Source: Rostratula benghalensis
Lineage: Eukaryota; Chordata; Aves; Charadriiformes; Rostratulidae
Assembly: GCA_013399305.1 (NCBI GenBank)
Contig: VXAI01000035.1
Span: forward strand, 5,650,646-5,714,645
Length of the DNA: 64,000 nt
Reading direction: 5' to 3'
Below, piece after piece: positions 50,001 to 63,526 of the stretch. The notes below the pieces were generated by a model. That model was given only the letters and a program-made list of their open reading frames with translations. It did no database searches and was not told where the DNA came from. A program made the position numbers and the translations under genes. Within the stretch, counting starts at the first letter, position 1; each line of letters begins with the position of its first letter.

Positions 50001-51778
50001 CTGACCAAAATGAATAGAGTCTCACATTTCTGTTGTCTAATGACAAGCACAAATTTGAGCCAAGTTCTCCCCTTCTTAAGGTACTGGGGAAAAATCAAGT
50101 GAGACCTTGGCAGGCTACAAGAGATAGCCAAGGCATGGAGGGGTTTAATGACTCCAGAATCAATGAAGTGGCAAAGAAAAGTTAATATACAGTACATTTA
50201 GCTGGCATGGAGCTATCTGCAGACACTCACTGACTGAATTTCTTCAGTCCCCTAGCTCCTCTTGGTAGGCCTGGTGCTGACCTTTCTGAACCTCTTCTAG
50301 AATCCCACCAGCTGACTATGGAAAATACCTTCTTTAAACGTCAGTTCCCCTCTGCAAAATACCCCTTTTGTACTCAGTGAGCAGAACAGGGCCACAAACA
50401 CTTAAAGATGTATCTTTACGTTGGCTTCATTTATTTATTTTGTTGCCTGCAGAAATTGTCCCAAATATTTTTGCCTGACAACCTTCAACAGCATTTGTAT
50501 TTGCTTCATATTTTGCTGGCTGTCCTCCTTGTCCCCAAATAAAGGCATTGGAAGATGACTGGCTGAATCAGTATCTCATTGCTTTGCTCTGAGATAAGAA
50601 AGACAACTTTTTTTTTGGTGGGGCTTCTGCCAGTTGGCCGTTCCTGCCCATCTCTGTCTTCAGAAAGCAGGGCTGCGTGCTTGTGGTGGGGAGAGGGGAA
50701 GAGATGGGAGAAAGTTTCCTCTCAGATGGATTCCAGTGACTTGAGCAGATAAAGGGCCACAGCTGCTTCACATTTAATTGGAAACAGCCAAATTGCAAGA
50801 TCAATTCCGGAAGCACCTGTGTCCATGATGACTCTATTGTTACTGGGTTCTCAGAATCAGCTCTGACCTTCCGCCACACGCCAAGCCCTGACGTACTGCA
50901 CACCGTTTCCTCAGCCAGAAAAACACACGGCAGTGCTTGTTTCCATCAGACTGCTCTTTCAGATATATGCTCAATGCTACTTTCTTTTGAAAATGGGGAA
51001 ATTCAGGGCAATCTTTTATTTCTGCCCATCTGAGAGTTTATTGTAAACTCTCTGAGCTCTTCTGTGGAAATTAATTACCCGTCTTCTTTATATTTGAACT
51101 TCCTGGCCCGGTTGAAGCAATGTGTCTTTGCTGTTGTAGATTATTTCTGTCCTTTCTGAAGCAAAGAGCTTGCTCCTTCACTTCTTCCTATAGCATCCTA
51201 CAGGTGTGACCCTGACTCCCCTACTCACCATTGACTCAGGGTAGAAGTTTCTTTGCTCCTCTATGAATGCTTTCTTGTTCCCCATGGGATAAAAGCACAC
51301 CTGATCCACACAGTGATGCAGCCTTTTCACCCCATCAGGATCCATAACCTTCAAGCTGCTATATTCAGAGATGGGAAAATGCCTGACATAACATTCACCA
51401 GAGTCCCAGATTGGTAAAAGTACCAGCTCAATAGATTACATCCCAGAAACTTATGGATGCCATCAGAGCCATCAGGAGTCTCCCAGAGTTTGCCATGTTC
51501 CTTGGGATGCCCAAGCAACTTGGGCTTTCTGGTGTCAGCCTGGCAGGTTTACTCTGCTCTGCTTAGCTGTTAATGCTCAGGATGGGTTTCAGAGAACGTT
51601 AAATTTGTGGTGAAATAAGTAAAATTTTATTCAGAAAAGAGAGAAGTGGGGGAGAAAAATATTGAGAGCTGGGTCATTTTCATTGTGAACAACTTAGTTA
51701 ATTGAGAGAAAAAGAGGAGCTGGGGAGATGTTAGCCCATTCTGGATCTCATTTCCTCTGAAACAGGGAAAAATGCACC

Positions 51779-51796
51779 TTTTTTTTTTTTTTTTTT
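51779..51796. repeat. Poly-T tract
   Basis: Run of about 18 T with no retroposon body recognised next to it. Confidence 0.9.
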
Positions 51797-52362
51797 CTTC
51801 TGTGGGTGGAATAATCTCCCCATTGGGATGTTGCAGTTCTTCTTAATCCTATTGCAAACCATTGGATCTTTCACTTGATCTGAGCCTGAAGATCATACTC
51901 CCTTCACTAGCTTCCTTCCCTCAGAAGAAAAGCAAATGCATTGTTTAGAGAAGTTTCTCTGACAGCATAATTTGCAGTAAGAGGTGTATAGGGATTAAGT
52001 GGGGTTCATCTGCATGCACTGGCAAATTTATTGCCTCATCTAACATTGGAGAACATAACTACCTAATGCTTAAAATATTTAGTCATGAAAATATACACAT
52101 TACATTTTCTGGAGATTCCCACACGCCTTTAAAATATCCTCCTTTGCAATTTCATTGTCTTTGTGTGTGTAATTACTTTACAACCACAAAGTATAGGGTC
52201 TGAGCAAGTCAGAGTAGCTATTGGGGAAAGAAATTGAGGAAAAGCTCCAAGACATGGTAGAGAAGCAAAGTCAACTCATGAGTTCTCAGGCATAGAAACT
52301 TAACTATCCTGGTACTTTCTGAGCAGCACAATCCTTAGGGCAAGTGTATCTGCATGTCCTTT

Positions 52363-53330
52363 AGAATCATAGAATTGTCTACATTTAAAGCAACCTTTAA
52401 GATCAACTAGTCCAACCATCAACCTAACTTTGATAACAAAGCACCACTAAACAATGTCACTTATCACTATGTCAATCTGTCTTTTAAATGCCCCCAGGGA
52501 TGGTGCCTCAACCACTTCTCTGGGCAGTGGTTTTACTTTTTTATTTTTCCTAATATCCAACCTGAACCTCCTCTGGCACAACTTGAGGCTATTTCCTCTT
52601 GTCCTATCACCTGTAACTTCAGAGAAGAGACAGAACCCCGCCTCTCTACAACCTCCTTGAGGTAGTTGTAGAGAGCGATAAGGTTTTCCCTCAGCATCCT
52701 TTTCTCCAGGCTGAACAACCCCAGCTCCTTCAGCCTCTCCTCATTAAACCCCTCACCAGCTTCATTGCCCTTCTCTGAATCTGTCATTTTTTCTGGTAAG
52801 GGGCCCAAAACTGGACACAGTACTCAAGGTGAGGCCTTACCAGTGCCTGGTACAGGGGTACAATCATCCTACTCACCACATTGTTTCTGTAGCACTGCAT
52901 GGGGTTGTTGTGACCCAGGTGCAGGACCCAGCATGTGGCTTTGTTGAACCTCATTCCATTGGCCTTGGCCCATCAATCCAACCTGTCCAGATCCCTCTGC
53001 AAGGTCTTTCTATCCTCCAGCATATCAACTCTGCCACCTAACTTAGTATTGTCTGTAAACTCAATGAGGGTGCACTTGATCCCCTTATCTGGATCTTTGA
53101 TAAAGATGTTAAAGAGAACCAGCCTTAATACTGAGACCCGAGGGACACCACTCATGACCAGCTGCCAAGTAGATTTCACTCCGTTCACCACCACTCCCTG
53201 GGCCTGATCTTCCAGCCAGTTTTTAACCCATCAGAGAGTATTCCTGTGCAAGCCATGAGCAACCATTTTCTCCAGGAGGACACTGTGGGACACTTTAGGC
53301 CCACTTTAAACATCCAACACCTTCTGAAAG
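52363..53330 (-). mobile_element. CR1 LINE, about 1 kb 5'-truncated copy, minus strand, different subfamily
   Basis: The plus strand begins agaatcatagaattg, a reverse-complemented CR1 3' end, followed by ttaagatcaactagtccaacc. It continues through the ORF2 C-terminal region (52533-52808, minus frame with [20 protein letters not shown]) to the reverse transcriptase region (52973-53194). The minus peptide there contains [19 protein letters not shown] then [10 protein letters not shown]. The FADDT catalytic motif reads FTDNT, so the copy is inactivated. The 3' region (ccaaccatcaacctaac, cactaaacaatgtc) differs from the copies at 3.3 and 28 kb, marking another subfamily. A segment of the 3' region, between tgggcagtgg and ttttacttttt, is shortened. 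Similarity fades near 53330, just before a poly-A of 16 at 53355-53370. Confidence 0.94.
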
Positions 53331-56300
53331 AGTGGAATTTAGCGAATTGCTACCAAAAAAAAAAAAAAAAGAACCCCTGTGAAAGAGCAGGATAATTCAT
53401 GGTATTGGTAGAAGAATAAGGAACAGAACTTCTCAGGAATTTTGTGCTTGACTAGTTCTCTCAGTGGGACATTCAGTTTTCTCTGTAATTACATTTTATC
53501 CTTGGCAATATTTGTGATTTCTTTTGAAAAAAATGTTTCATATTCCATATCATTCTCTTCCTTGGGAAGTTGCACACAAGGTCACAGGGGAACCTGGGCC
53601 TGCTTCTTTTGCTTAAGGGCAGCTTGCTTGCTGAGCTGTCCTGAAGCCAGTGTTTAAGGATTCTAGGGGTTTTGCTGCTCTGCAGCCCATCGGTTTTAGA
53701 TCTATATCGCATGCTCCATAAGCTTTTTATAGTCAACTGACAAAGCCTTGGAGGCTTCAAAAGTTCAGAGCTAGTTCTTACTTTATTTCCTAGCCAAGTT
53801 TTGGAGTTCTGAAGAAGCTGATTTTTCATCCTCTTTCTGCTTCCAGCCAACTCTAATTGCAGATCTTTTCACCCTAAGATTGTTAGTATAAGACTAGAAT
53901 TCTAGTCTATAGTTAGTAGAGATAAAGTTGATCCAAACTGCACTGAAGTTAACAATAAGGTTTCCATCAGCCCCAGTAGTTTTCAGAATTCATCTTTAAT
54001 ATGAGATTGTTGATGATTGTCTCCGTTCTTTGGTTGGGATGAGCCATGAGGAAAATGGTAGAAAACTGACAATATATTCACACAGTTGTGTGAATGCTTA
54101 CAGTAGTCAACATAAAAAGACCAGCTTTTCCAACAGACTGCTCATGGGTGTCTTAGCCAGAGAGCCCAATTTGCTTGCAGGACGTGTCTGGCTAGTTTTA
54201 GACAACTGATCATTTGGTGAAATGAATTCCCCCTCCTATTTGAAGGACTTGGGCCTAGTGTTCAAGTTGGACAGTGTCATTAGACTTCTTAAGCCTTCGG
54301 AAGAATTGTCCCATCCTCTCTCCAGCGCTACATTGAAACAGGGAGATTGTGTGAGTTTTGTGTTTGTGTATTCAGCCTACACTTGTCCTGTAGATTGATG
54401 GTCTCCATCCCAAGTGATATCAATCTGGCCTGAAGTGCAGCTGCACTTAGTAACAGCTCAAGGGGCACAAAAGGTATCAAGTGGTATTGTGTGGTTTGAA
54501 AGATGTCGTTTATCTAAGGAAGTTTGTGGTCTGTTTGTTGTCACTCTGTCTTTGCAGTGCCGACTTCCCTTACCTTCACTATCATGTTGTCAGGCAAAGA
54601 GACCTCACACGTTTGGCTGATAGCTTTTCCACTGCCAGAGCTGACTTCTTTTGCTTCAGCAAGAAGGTTGTGTGTTGCATTGCAATCAATAGAGCAACTT
54701 GATTCAGCAAGAGTGTATTTGCTGGTAATTTTGCTTGCAGGGAACTCTCTAACATGCACGTGTTCTTGAAAAAGGAACAGAAGAAAAGGAGTCAATGATT
54801 TTTTTCATTGACGCTTTCTCTTAGAATTCCTTCAAGAACAGTTTTCTACATAGGGTTACACTAACACGTACATTTTGCATCTTTTATGAGTGATCAGGTG
54901 TTCATAGAGACATTCTTCTCAAATTAAATGGTGTTAGAAGCACTCGAAGTCACATTGTGTGACTGGTGGCATGGCCAAATGACTTCTTAATGCATAGCTC
55001 TTATTGTGACAAGTTGTGAAATTTACTGACACCTTTCTGAATTACCTTCACCAGTAGAAGGTAACTCTTACATACATGCAAGGTGTGATACTGTGATATT
55101 TCTTGTTCACTTCAGCACGAAAGGGTCTCACTTTTAACAAATTGTGGTATCTCAGCCAAGTCAGGTGGCTTTACACAACCCAGCTTTGGGTCTGAAATGA
55201 CTGTGTGGGTGTCCCTTTAGGAGAACCATGGTGAGGGCTCAAAGAAGCATGTATATCAGCTGCTCCTCCTAGTTAAGTGCTAGCAGTAGGAGCAGCAATG
55301 CCAAAAAAGTAAGTTCTTACAACAGGACTAGTAAATTAAGAATGGTGAATATATGAAGCACTTGTCGCAGTAAATAACTTAGAAGCCAGAATAATAAATT
55401 TTTATGTCATAATCATTGAATCATTTTTACGAGAAGTCAAAGTAGATTCACATGTAATCTGTAAAGTACGAAAAGAGTTTAATTTATCCTGTAAATCATG
55501 TGTTGGGAATACTGTACCCTGTTCCAGATCAGATATACTTCAGAGAAGCTTTAAGGTTTTAAAATCCTTCCACAAGCTAAACTGATCTTCAGAACCTTTG
55601 GAGGTTCAACCTTCTCTGGAGTTCTTGCTTCATGCAAGTGAAAGTCATGCCAATATGTTTCCCATTTCCTGGGGATTAAACTGCTGTATTTGATGACTCA
55701 GAACTTCCCAAGAAAGCAGCTCAGTCACTTACTCTGTCTGAAGCAGCCTCTGGTGTCTCAGAGGACATGTCTTCTCCTGCACAGTGATTCATGATTTCAG
55801 AGCAGAGGATCAGCGCTCTTATTTTATTTTTTTTCTTCCCACAAAGTTAATTAATAAAACAAATTTCTATTAGTGGGTGTTGAAAGACTTTGGCTTTCCA
55901 CCTACACTCCCAAATGCTCCGCATTCCAGGGAAAATGAAAAATGGACCTGTGAACAGAAACAGGAGGGAGGAAAAACAGATCAGATGCTGTATACGGATA
56001 TAGACATAATGGCTGTCAATGGTTACAATGGAAGAACAGCCTGAATGAAGACAATTTCCTGCAATCGTGACTGCTGAAAAAAGCCACTACTACAGTAATG
56101 GTTTGTTATTTGCATGTAGAATTAATACATGCAAATTTGGAGATAAAAATTGAGGCACAGCGTGTGACCACAGAAACTGAATTATCCGTTTGGACCTCCA
56201 CCTTGACCTCTTATTCAGCCTGATGGTTGCACAGACCACAGTTGTTCTGTTTGTGAAAATCAGAACCTTTACTGCTGTGACACCTCTGAGACTCTGGTTG

Positions 56301-59164
56301 ATCAGGAGAAGCAGCTGGAGGGTTTATGCCAGCGTGGCCACTGTGGACCTGGCTGTGCCCCTCTGTCTGCCTCACCTGTAGCCCCACAGTAGAACAGAAT
56401 TTTTCATCAGCAGCAAGAGTTAGCCTAAATAAACACCCAGTGTGGTCGTAATTCCTGTCAGCTTCAGTGAGAAAACAGTTGGTCCCACAGGGGACCAGTG
56501 ATGATGGGAGGGCTAGTCTGGGGATATTTCCCCACTTTACTGCTGTATGGGACATTAGGCCAGCTTGCAACTCTGTGAGTACCCCTCTCTGCTGGGCACA
56601 GCTTGCAGAGGAAGAGACCTAATGCGGTGCTCTCATTTGTGAATAAAAACACACAGAAGCCTTCTCCACTGACACCCAGGACACGTGTCAGGTCAAAGAT
56701 ACTGAGATTTCCCGCTAACATGCAGCATCTCAGCAGCCAAGTTGTAGACAGGCTCCAAGTGCTTTGGTGTCCAGTGCCTTGTCTGGCCATTAGATTTGAA
56801 TGTCCTGTCATCTGACCCCAGCTTCACATTTCCAAACTACTCTTGCAAAAATAAAGGCAGTCACAGAAATACCTCTGTCGAGACAGCACATCCCTGTTTA
56901 TGTTTGAAGGGCCGATACGAATCTGGAGTCCCCGGTGATCAAAGTCACATTCACTGAGATGAGCCCCGTGCTGTGTTTGAAGTGAGCGCAGGACTTTGAA
57001 ACAAGGATGAAGCAGGAATAAATCAGGATGAAGGATGTGGAGCATTAACTACTTTACATGAAGTCCCTGCTGGAAAGGCCGTGGCCAGTGTTCCGAAGTT
57101 TTCCTTGGAGAGTGCTCGGAAGTTGCATACCCCAGCCTATATAGGGAAAGCTAAACAGTTCCCTATTGTCCTTGATGTGAAACGCTTCCCAGATAAACAC
57201 TTTTCCCCCTCCATTGAAGAAAAATGATACAGCCTATCCAGAGCTCTGACACAGAGGACTACACTGGGCTGCCTTTCAGCTTCTTCAAATTTGCTGGTTT
57301 CTGTTGGCACTGGGGTGTGCTAAAGTCAATAGTTCATGCCAGCATCGATAAGAAAAAGCTAAGCTAGTGAGACAGGGACAATCTTCAAGGGTTTAATAAT
57401 GTTGTGTGCCCACATCTTTGTGTCTCTGGGTTTGTTATATCCCTGGAATGTAAATCCCAATCCACAGTGGCTAAATAAGGTTCGCATGGATCTCAAATAC
57501 TTTTGTGGTATTGTCTCCTCCTGATTTCTGAAGGGGAAAGAAAAGATTGCTGGCTGAAATAAGCTCACATGGTTCTCTACAAGGAGAGCAGTAAAACTCT
57601 GCTGCTGTAGTGGGTTTAGGTTGAGGTTGTAACATTGCCTGCATTTGCGGCATTTTGAGTCATTTTAAGGAATTATTCCTAACACCCACAGAGTCAAGGC
57701 ACCGTGTTCCAGCACAAGGAAGATCCAAAAGTCCCTGCATGAACTTTGTAGAGAAAAAGCTGATTTCTGAAATCAGCAGTGCTAAAAATCAAGGATGTCT
57801 AACACTAGGGTAACACTGGTGGTTTGGTCCAGGTCAATGGATGGCTCTTCCTCTGCTTTTCCCATCCTGGCAGAAGCAGATCTGAAGGACCTTGTTATTT
57901 CCTCACCTCTGACTCTGGTTTGGGACTAATATGTAGTTTTGTTGGGTGCCTCCTTCCTTCCTCTGTAGGGCCACACAAGCTGAAGACCTCTTCCTAGAAG
58001 CAGCAGGTCATTCCGCTCATTGACCTATGGTCAATGGATGTAGTAGAAGCGCAGATTGGATTTTTGCCACCATTTTGTCAAAGCAAACCTTGCTTTGTAT
58101 TTGTGACAAAGGAATCAACCTTTCTTCCCCTAGAGGCATGTGATTTCTTGCTAATGTTAAATGAGAATTTTGCACCTGTATCCAACTTACATCTAGTTTA
58201 GGTTTTAGGCCACAAATGGAACCACGAAGTGCAACTTCAATTGACATTTAGCAGGCATTGAGGTTTTAAATCCCTAAGGAAGTTTTAGAAACATCCTCTT
58301 CAAGGAGAAAGGACGTTGACTTAAAAGAAAGCAGAGGTAACAGGTGTTTTATTTGTTTGTTTTACAAACGTAGACTGGAATTTAGGGTAATTTCTATGTA
58401 TTCAGGCATTCAGACTTATAGCAATCATTGCTGAATGGTCAGGAACGCCCACTCAAATCAGTGCAAGGCAGCAAATGAACAGGTGGCAAATGTACAGGCA
58501 ACTAGAAGTGTTTTGAATGAAATGATGGAGCAGGAGACTGATTTTATTTTCTTCTTGTACTATTGGTGTGCACTGTCCTACTTCTCTCCCTCTTCACCTC
58601 CCCTGCCTTTCCAGGAAACCCCTGATCAGTCTGTGAATGATGGATCTGGTGAGGTCTAGGAGTCCTGTGGGTTTTCTAATCATTGGCCTCTAGGCAATAA
58701 CCATTGGTATTTAGGCAAGGGCTGAGCTCATACCTGAACCTTTCCTCATAAATCCTGCCTCCTTCCTTCTTATTTTCATCTGAATAGGAACATACCCCCT
58801 TTTTTGATCTCTGTGGTGCTTGGAATGATTCAGTTACAGCTGGCTGTCAGATTAATTATTACTGGACAAGGGAGGAGGCAGAGGGACAGACAGGCGTGTG
58901 TGCAGGGTGTCATCATGTGCTTAGGAAAAGAGCATTGCTTGAGTAGCCTGTGCCTTCTGTTCAGAATTAACGTCTCTGTGGGCCTGGTGGGGCAGCCCCA
59001 AGCACTAAGCTGTGTTGCAGAGAGATGAGTCAGATCAATCGTTCTGCGGTTTTAATTAAAAATATCTTATGCGGAGCAGCATTTCAACAGCACAAGGTGG
59101 CCATTTCACTGTCTGGCCCACACCTATCTGTCCACAGAGCTCACCCTGGCCACACCAGCACAGC
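53331..59164. other. Unique non-coding sequence
   Basis: A poly-A of 16 (53355-53370) lies next to the CR1 5' limit. A faint MIR-like stretch sits at 56135-56175. No exon with convincing splice sites was seen. The open frames at 53473-53850 (minus) and 56211-56811 (minus) have no family motif. Confidence 0.5.
56135..56175 (-). mobile_element. Possible MIR fragment, minus strand
   Basis: ggagataaaaattgaggcac then gcgtgtgacc resembles reverse-complemented MIR (gatggggaaactgaggcacag ... ggtcacac) with an internal deletion. It is short and diverged. Confidence 0.3.
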
Positions 59165-59335
59165 TTCTCTGAGTCTTTGCGGTATTTTTTCTCATTGTCT
59201 TCATTTGAGATGGGGAGTTATCCCCATGGGTGGATGGAAAATCGTGGCATAAAGAGGTTTTTAACTCCCAGAGGGAAACTATGACAGTTTCTTTAGCATT
59301 AGTTAAACTACTAACCACTAAACCACCAGGCAAGC
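59165..59335 (-). mobile_element. MIR-type tRNA-derived SINE relic, minus strand
   Basis: On the plus strand, agttatccccatggg, gatggaaaatcgtggcat and aaagaggtttttaact follow the reverse-complemented MIR core (ttatccccat, gatggggaaactgaggca, agagaggttaagtaact). Further right, tactaaccactaaaccacc is the complement of a ggtttagtggttagta stretch, which resembles a tRNA A-box region at the 5' head of the element. A B box (GGTTCRANTCC) is not visible between them, so the head appears to have lost it. This is an ancient, inactive element. Confidence 0.6.
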
Positions 59336-62300
59336 CCTCCCCTCTAGGGATTTAATGGGCCACACTCAGTCTGGGAGAGCTGTGAAAGCCCTGGCAGCAC
59401 TGTGCTGCTCTGAATAAACATGAGACATGTCTCAGCCACCACAGAGCATGACAGAGAGGTCATCTGAGTCTCCTTCTCAGTGCCTGGGACTCACCCACTC
59501 CTCTCAGCACTTTCCTGTACAGATGTTTCCTGTCTGGTGCCACCTCTAGTGAGAGTAGAAGATTTGTATGGGCTTTCTGTTTCTGGGCTTAGTGTCTCCT
59601 GGTACGTTCCTGTCAATCTCATACTTGTGGTATGGAGCCATCACCTATCCAAGATTGATCTTAGCTGTCAGGGTAGATCACAACAGCAGAAAAACATGTC
59701 AAGGGCTTTCTGTGCCTGACAGCAGCATAAATTTAGCTCTACTGTGCAGACAACGTAACAGAGAATGGTGTTCCCCTGGGACCCTTTGGCTAAGGCAGCA
59801 TCCCTGACCTGTGCTGTGAATTCAACACTTCCAGTGGAAGATGTTCTCAGATAGATAGAGTGGAGTCCTCACTTATTTAAAGATGAAGTCCCTTACAGGA
59901 GAACTGTAAGGAGTTGTATTCAGTGTGGATTAAGTAAAAATGGCAAAAGCTGCATGAGGGTTTCAAGCATAGAAATTTAACCCTTTCTCATCCAGACCTT
60001 TTGAAAAGGAAGTATATATTACAATACAAGATGTGTTGCAGAAATGACCTGATCCCACGAGGCTGTTAGGAAGGCAGAGTCTCCATGGTTGGATAAGACA
60101 GTCCACTTCAGTAATGTATATTCTACAAAACCTAGCTTTAAGCTACCAAATGTCTCTGAGAACAGAAGACTACTTTTTCAGGTACAAAGCCCTCTGCTAG
60201 CAAAGGAATACTGGTCTTTCTGTAGTGTGAGCAGGATTACAGCACCACCTCAGGAGAAGTCCTAGTTTGGTCGCTCTCAAAGTATTCCAGTTCTGCATAG
60301 TGATAAGAAGCTAAAGTGACTGCTACAACCTGTGCCAGACACCAAGCACAGTTTTGATGAGTCTCTGACGTCTGTTAGATTTGTGATATTACATGCTTTT
60401 CAGTAGCCAGGCAGTGCTGCAAATACTGGGCTGTGATACCCTCTCAAACAATTGGCACTTAGATAAAGCATTTCCAGGCAAACAAACAAATAAATAGAGA
60501 CTAAGAAAACACACATGCACATACAATGGAGGGAGTAGGCTTCCTAAATGACTCGCTGTGCTCTAGGGAGCAGCAGAACAAGTGGTTTTCATTTTCCTAG
60601 TGTTTCACTTACTGCAGTGTGGGGTTCTCTTCATGGGAGGAGAGCTGGGCTTAAATCACTGGTTTTGTGTATGTCTGTATGTGTGTATAAACAGTTTATT
60701 AAGAAGTTGGGTCTGTTCAAGCTTGCGACAAGAGACATTTGTCATTCACATAGCATCCCCAGTGAAGGTTCCAACCACTGCCAATCCCTAGTCTAATTTA
60801 GTATTTTTCCTTGACAAATTAAATCTGCAGAGATTGCACAAAGAATAGCTGAGGATGTTGATATCTCTCTGGTCAAGGAAGTCGGTTGGTCTAATTCTTC
60901 TGCTGGGTCAGCAGAAAGCCCCTGGTAGCCATGCGTGGACATTCCCTCCCTTTCTTTCACTGGAAGATGACTGACACCAGAATTGCTCCAAAAACCCATC
61001 ACTCCCATCCTCCTTTTCACAGCAGAGGCTATTAGTAGGGGCCCTAGGTAGACCTCCATGTCTTCTGGTGGCCAGTGCTAACCAGTTAGACACAGGAGGA
61101 GGGAAGCACTGTCTTTATGCAAATCTTCCTTCTCCTCCAGGGTTTTATCTGTGTTGGTTATTCCTTGGAGCAGGTGAGCCCCCAGAGCTCCTTTGCAATG
61201 AGGTCTACACTAGAGTCCAGGGAGGGGGGGTGCAAAGGCTTTGCACCTTTCAGTCACTGTCCTTCTGCCCTCATGATACTCTGGCTGTATCTGTCTGTCA
61301 TCCTTGCTTGTCAGCTTGATGAGATGGAGCTCTTAAATATGTGTGTAGCTCATTTCTGGCATTCTTCAATGTACCAATGAAAATAACAGTAGATAGAGAT
61401 TGTAATGAAGGAGAGATATTTTCTGGGGTCAGTGCAAGTTTTCCTGTTTTAAGGGGAGAAGACCTGGGCACTATTGTTTGTAACTACTCAGTGAGATTTG
61501 CCTGAGTTCATTAAAAATCAATCTTTCATGTGGCCTCAGATGTCTCCTAGATACAGGATTCAAGCTGTAGTTCGAGGTCTAATCTCATAGGTTTCCATTA
61601 ACAACCAAAAAAGAGGCTATAAAACCTTATTTTCTTCCTTAAGGTTTCAGCAGCAGTGTGCTCGCTTCATTAAAGAATAATTTTATTGAAGGATGGGTTT
61701 GTCAGAGAGAAATAAGTATTTTATACAAACAGTTTCATCATCGAGTTAATTCAGAGAGGGAACCCAGGTGAAACCAGGCTAATATGTAGAGAGACCTTAT
61801 GTGAAGTCTGTTAACATTAGAGTTCATAGAACAGCATGAGATATTAAAGCCAGAGGAGTTTGCAGGAAGAACTCCATCATGTTTTCATCATTAACTTCAT
61901 CATGTTTAAGGGGTCTGTCTGTTGCCACGCAGTACAAAATGCCAACAGACCGGCTGAAGTGTTGTCTGAATACAGTTTCTGACAACTGTTTTGTTCTTTT
62001 CTTGGAAACACTCAGGCCCTGTGATAAAGACAATGCCGATGAGCTATAACACCATTTTGGAGAATGGCAGACCGTCTCTGTGATTCTTTTTTTAGCTCAG
62101 CGTCCATCGATGGCCAAGCAGATCAGATGTTTTCCAATGTCATCTGCAGAGAGGAAAAGTGGATTCATTGTAATAGAGATGTGGGATCTCTTGCAGGCAT
62201 GGGCTTCTCGTGGCTCTTTGGTTCCACACTTCTGCCTGCTGCTCAGTTTAAGTGGTCCGTGTCTCTCTCCTCCGAGAGATAGCAGCTACTTGTGTGCCTC

Positions 62301-63526
62301 CGTTATCTGTCCTTTTGCAATTGTCAGAGCCTGGATTGAAAAACGTACTTAAGGAAGACAAGTTGCTGTGCTTGTATGGATTTGTGATCCACTCAGAATC
62401 TTGTCTCTGCTGCCAGGCCCCAGAGGCAAGTGCGGGAAATAATGCGAGGCATACATTAAAAAATCTGCTCTTAGTTCAAGTCTGTGAAAACATTTGAGTC
62501 CCTCAAGCTAAGCATTTGGTACCTTGCTCAGCTGATGTCTCTGCAGAGAGTTTATTTTTAAGATGTGATGGAAAATATGAACTCCTGCAAAAGTCTCTTC
62601 TCTCCAGAGGTTCCAGCAGATAAGGGAAACCAATTCCCAAAGGAGACAGAATTCAGTTTAGATTGCAAATGAGTAAGATACAGACAACAGCTATGAACTG
62701 GCTGTAATTCTACTGAGGAATCAAAATTGAGCAGCCAGTTTGGGATTTTTAATTTTGTCAGTCAGCTTCTTAATCTTGAAACCCGTCTGGATGACAACTA
62801 CTGGGATGGAACAAATGCATTCCCACTTTCTTTTTTTTTTTTTTTTTTTTTTCTATGCATAAATCAAGATCAGGAGTGGTTTGGGAATAACAGAGCATGA
62901 GAGAACAATTTTGTAACAGAGTTAGTAAACCTGCTGCCATACAGCTCAGTGTCCCAAAAGCTAATGATGACGAGAGAGGAGCAGACTGCAATGAGATGTC
63001 AGGAGCATCATTGACTTAAAATGAAAGTAGAGGAGAGTTGAGATTTGGTGGATATTTCTAACTGTGGCAGCTGGAGGAGAAACAAGGCTTTGTTCAGCCT
63101 TTGACTTGCTTTCCAGTCACTGGAGTCCAGGAACGTAACCCCTGAGATGTCACATTTGATCACCATTGTCCAATTTCTCAGACACTGCCCAAACGACTGC
63201 TAATACTGTGTAGAATCAGAACTGGCCCAAAACCTACGCCCAAACCAAAACTTTGGAAATGTCACAATTAGACCCAGGGAAACTTGGCATTATAGATTGG
63301 AGTGAACTGGATCTCTTTATGCTTTGCAGAACCTGTTAAATGATGGAAGTTAATTTACAGCACCTGAAAAATCTGCTGTGTATAATTAATATGACATCAC
63401 CTCAAAGAAAGATTGGAGAGTTCGTAAAGAGGAAACAGAGATTACATTGTCCAGTAATAAGTCCACCATTGTTCTTTATTACAGAAATATATATGAGTTT
63501 CTTAAAACATTATTAAAAGAAAAGGG
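59336..63526. other. Unique non-coding sequence
   Basis: No exon or clear interspersed repeat was recognised. A poly-T of about 22 occurs at 62831-62852. Short open frames on both strands carry no motif. Confidence 0.5.
62831..62852. repeat. Poly-T tract
   Basis: Uninterrupted run of about 22 T; no adjacent retroposon body recognised. Confidence 0.95.

Larger units (their letters stand above)
46320..52362. other. Unique non-coding sequence downstream of the exon, probable intron
   Basis: No further exon was recognised. It contains a short CR1-like tail candidate at 47006-47055, an AT-rich patch with a 7-bp stem (actatat/atatagt) at 48520-48536, and a poly-T of about 18 at 51779-51796. Confidence 0.5.
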
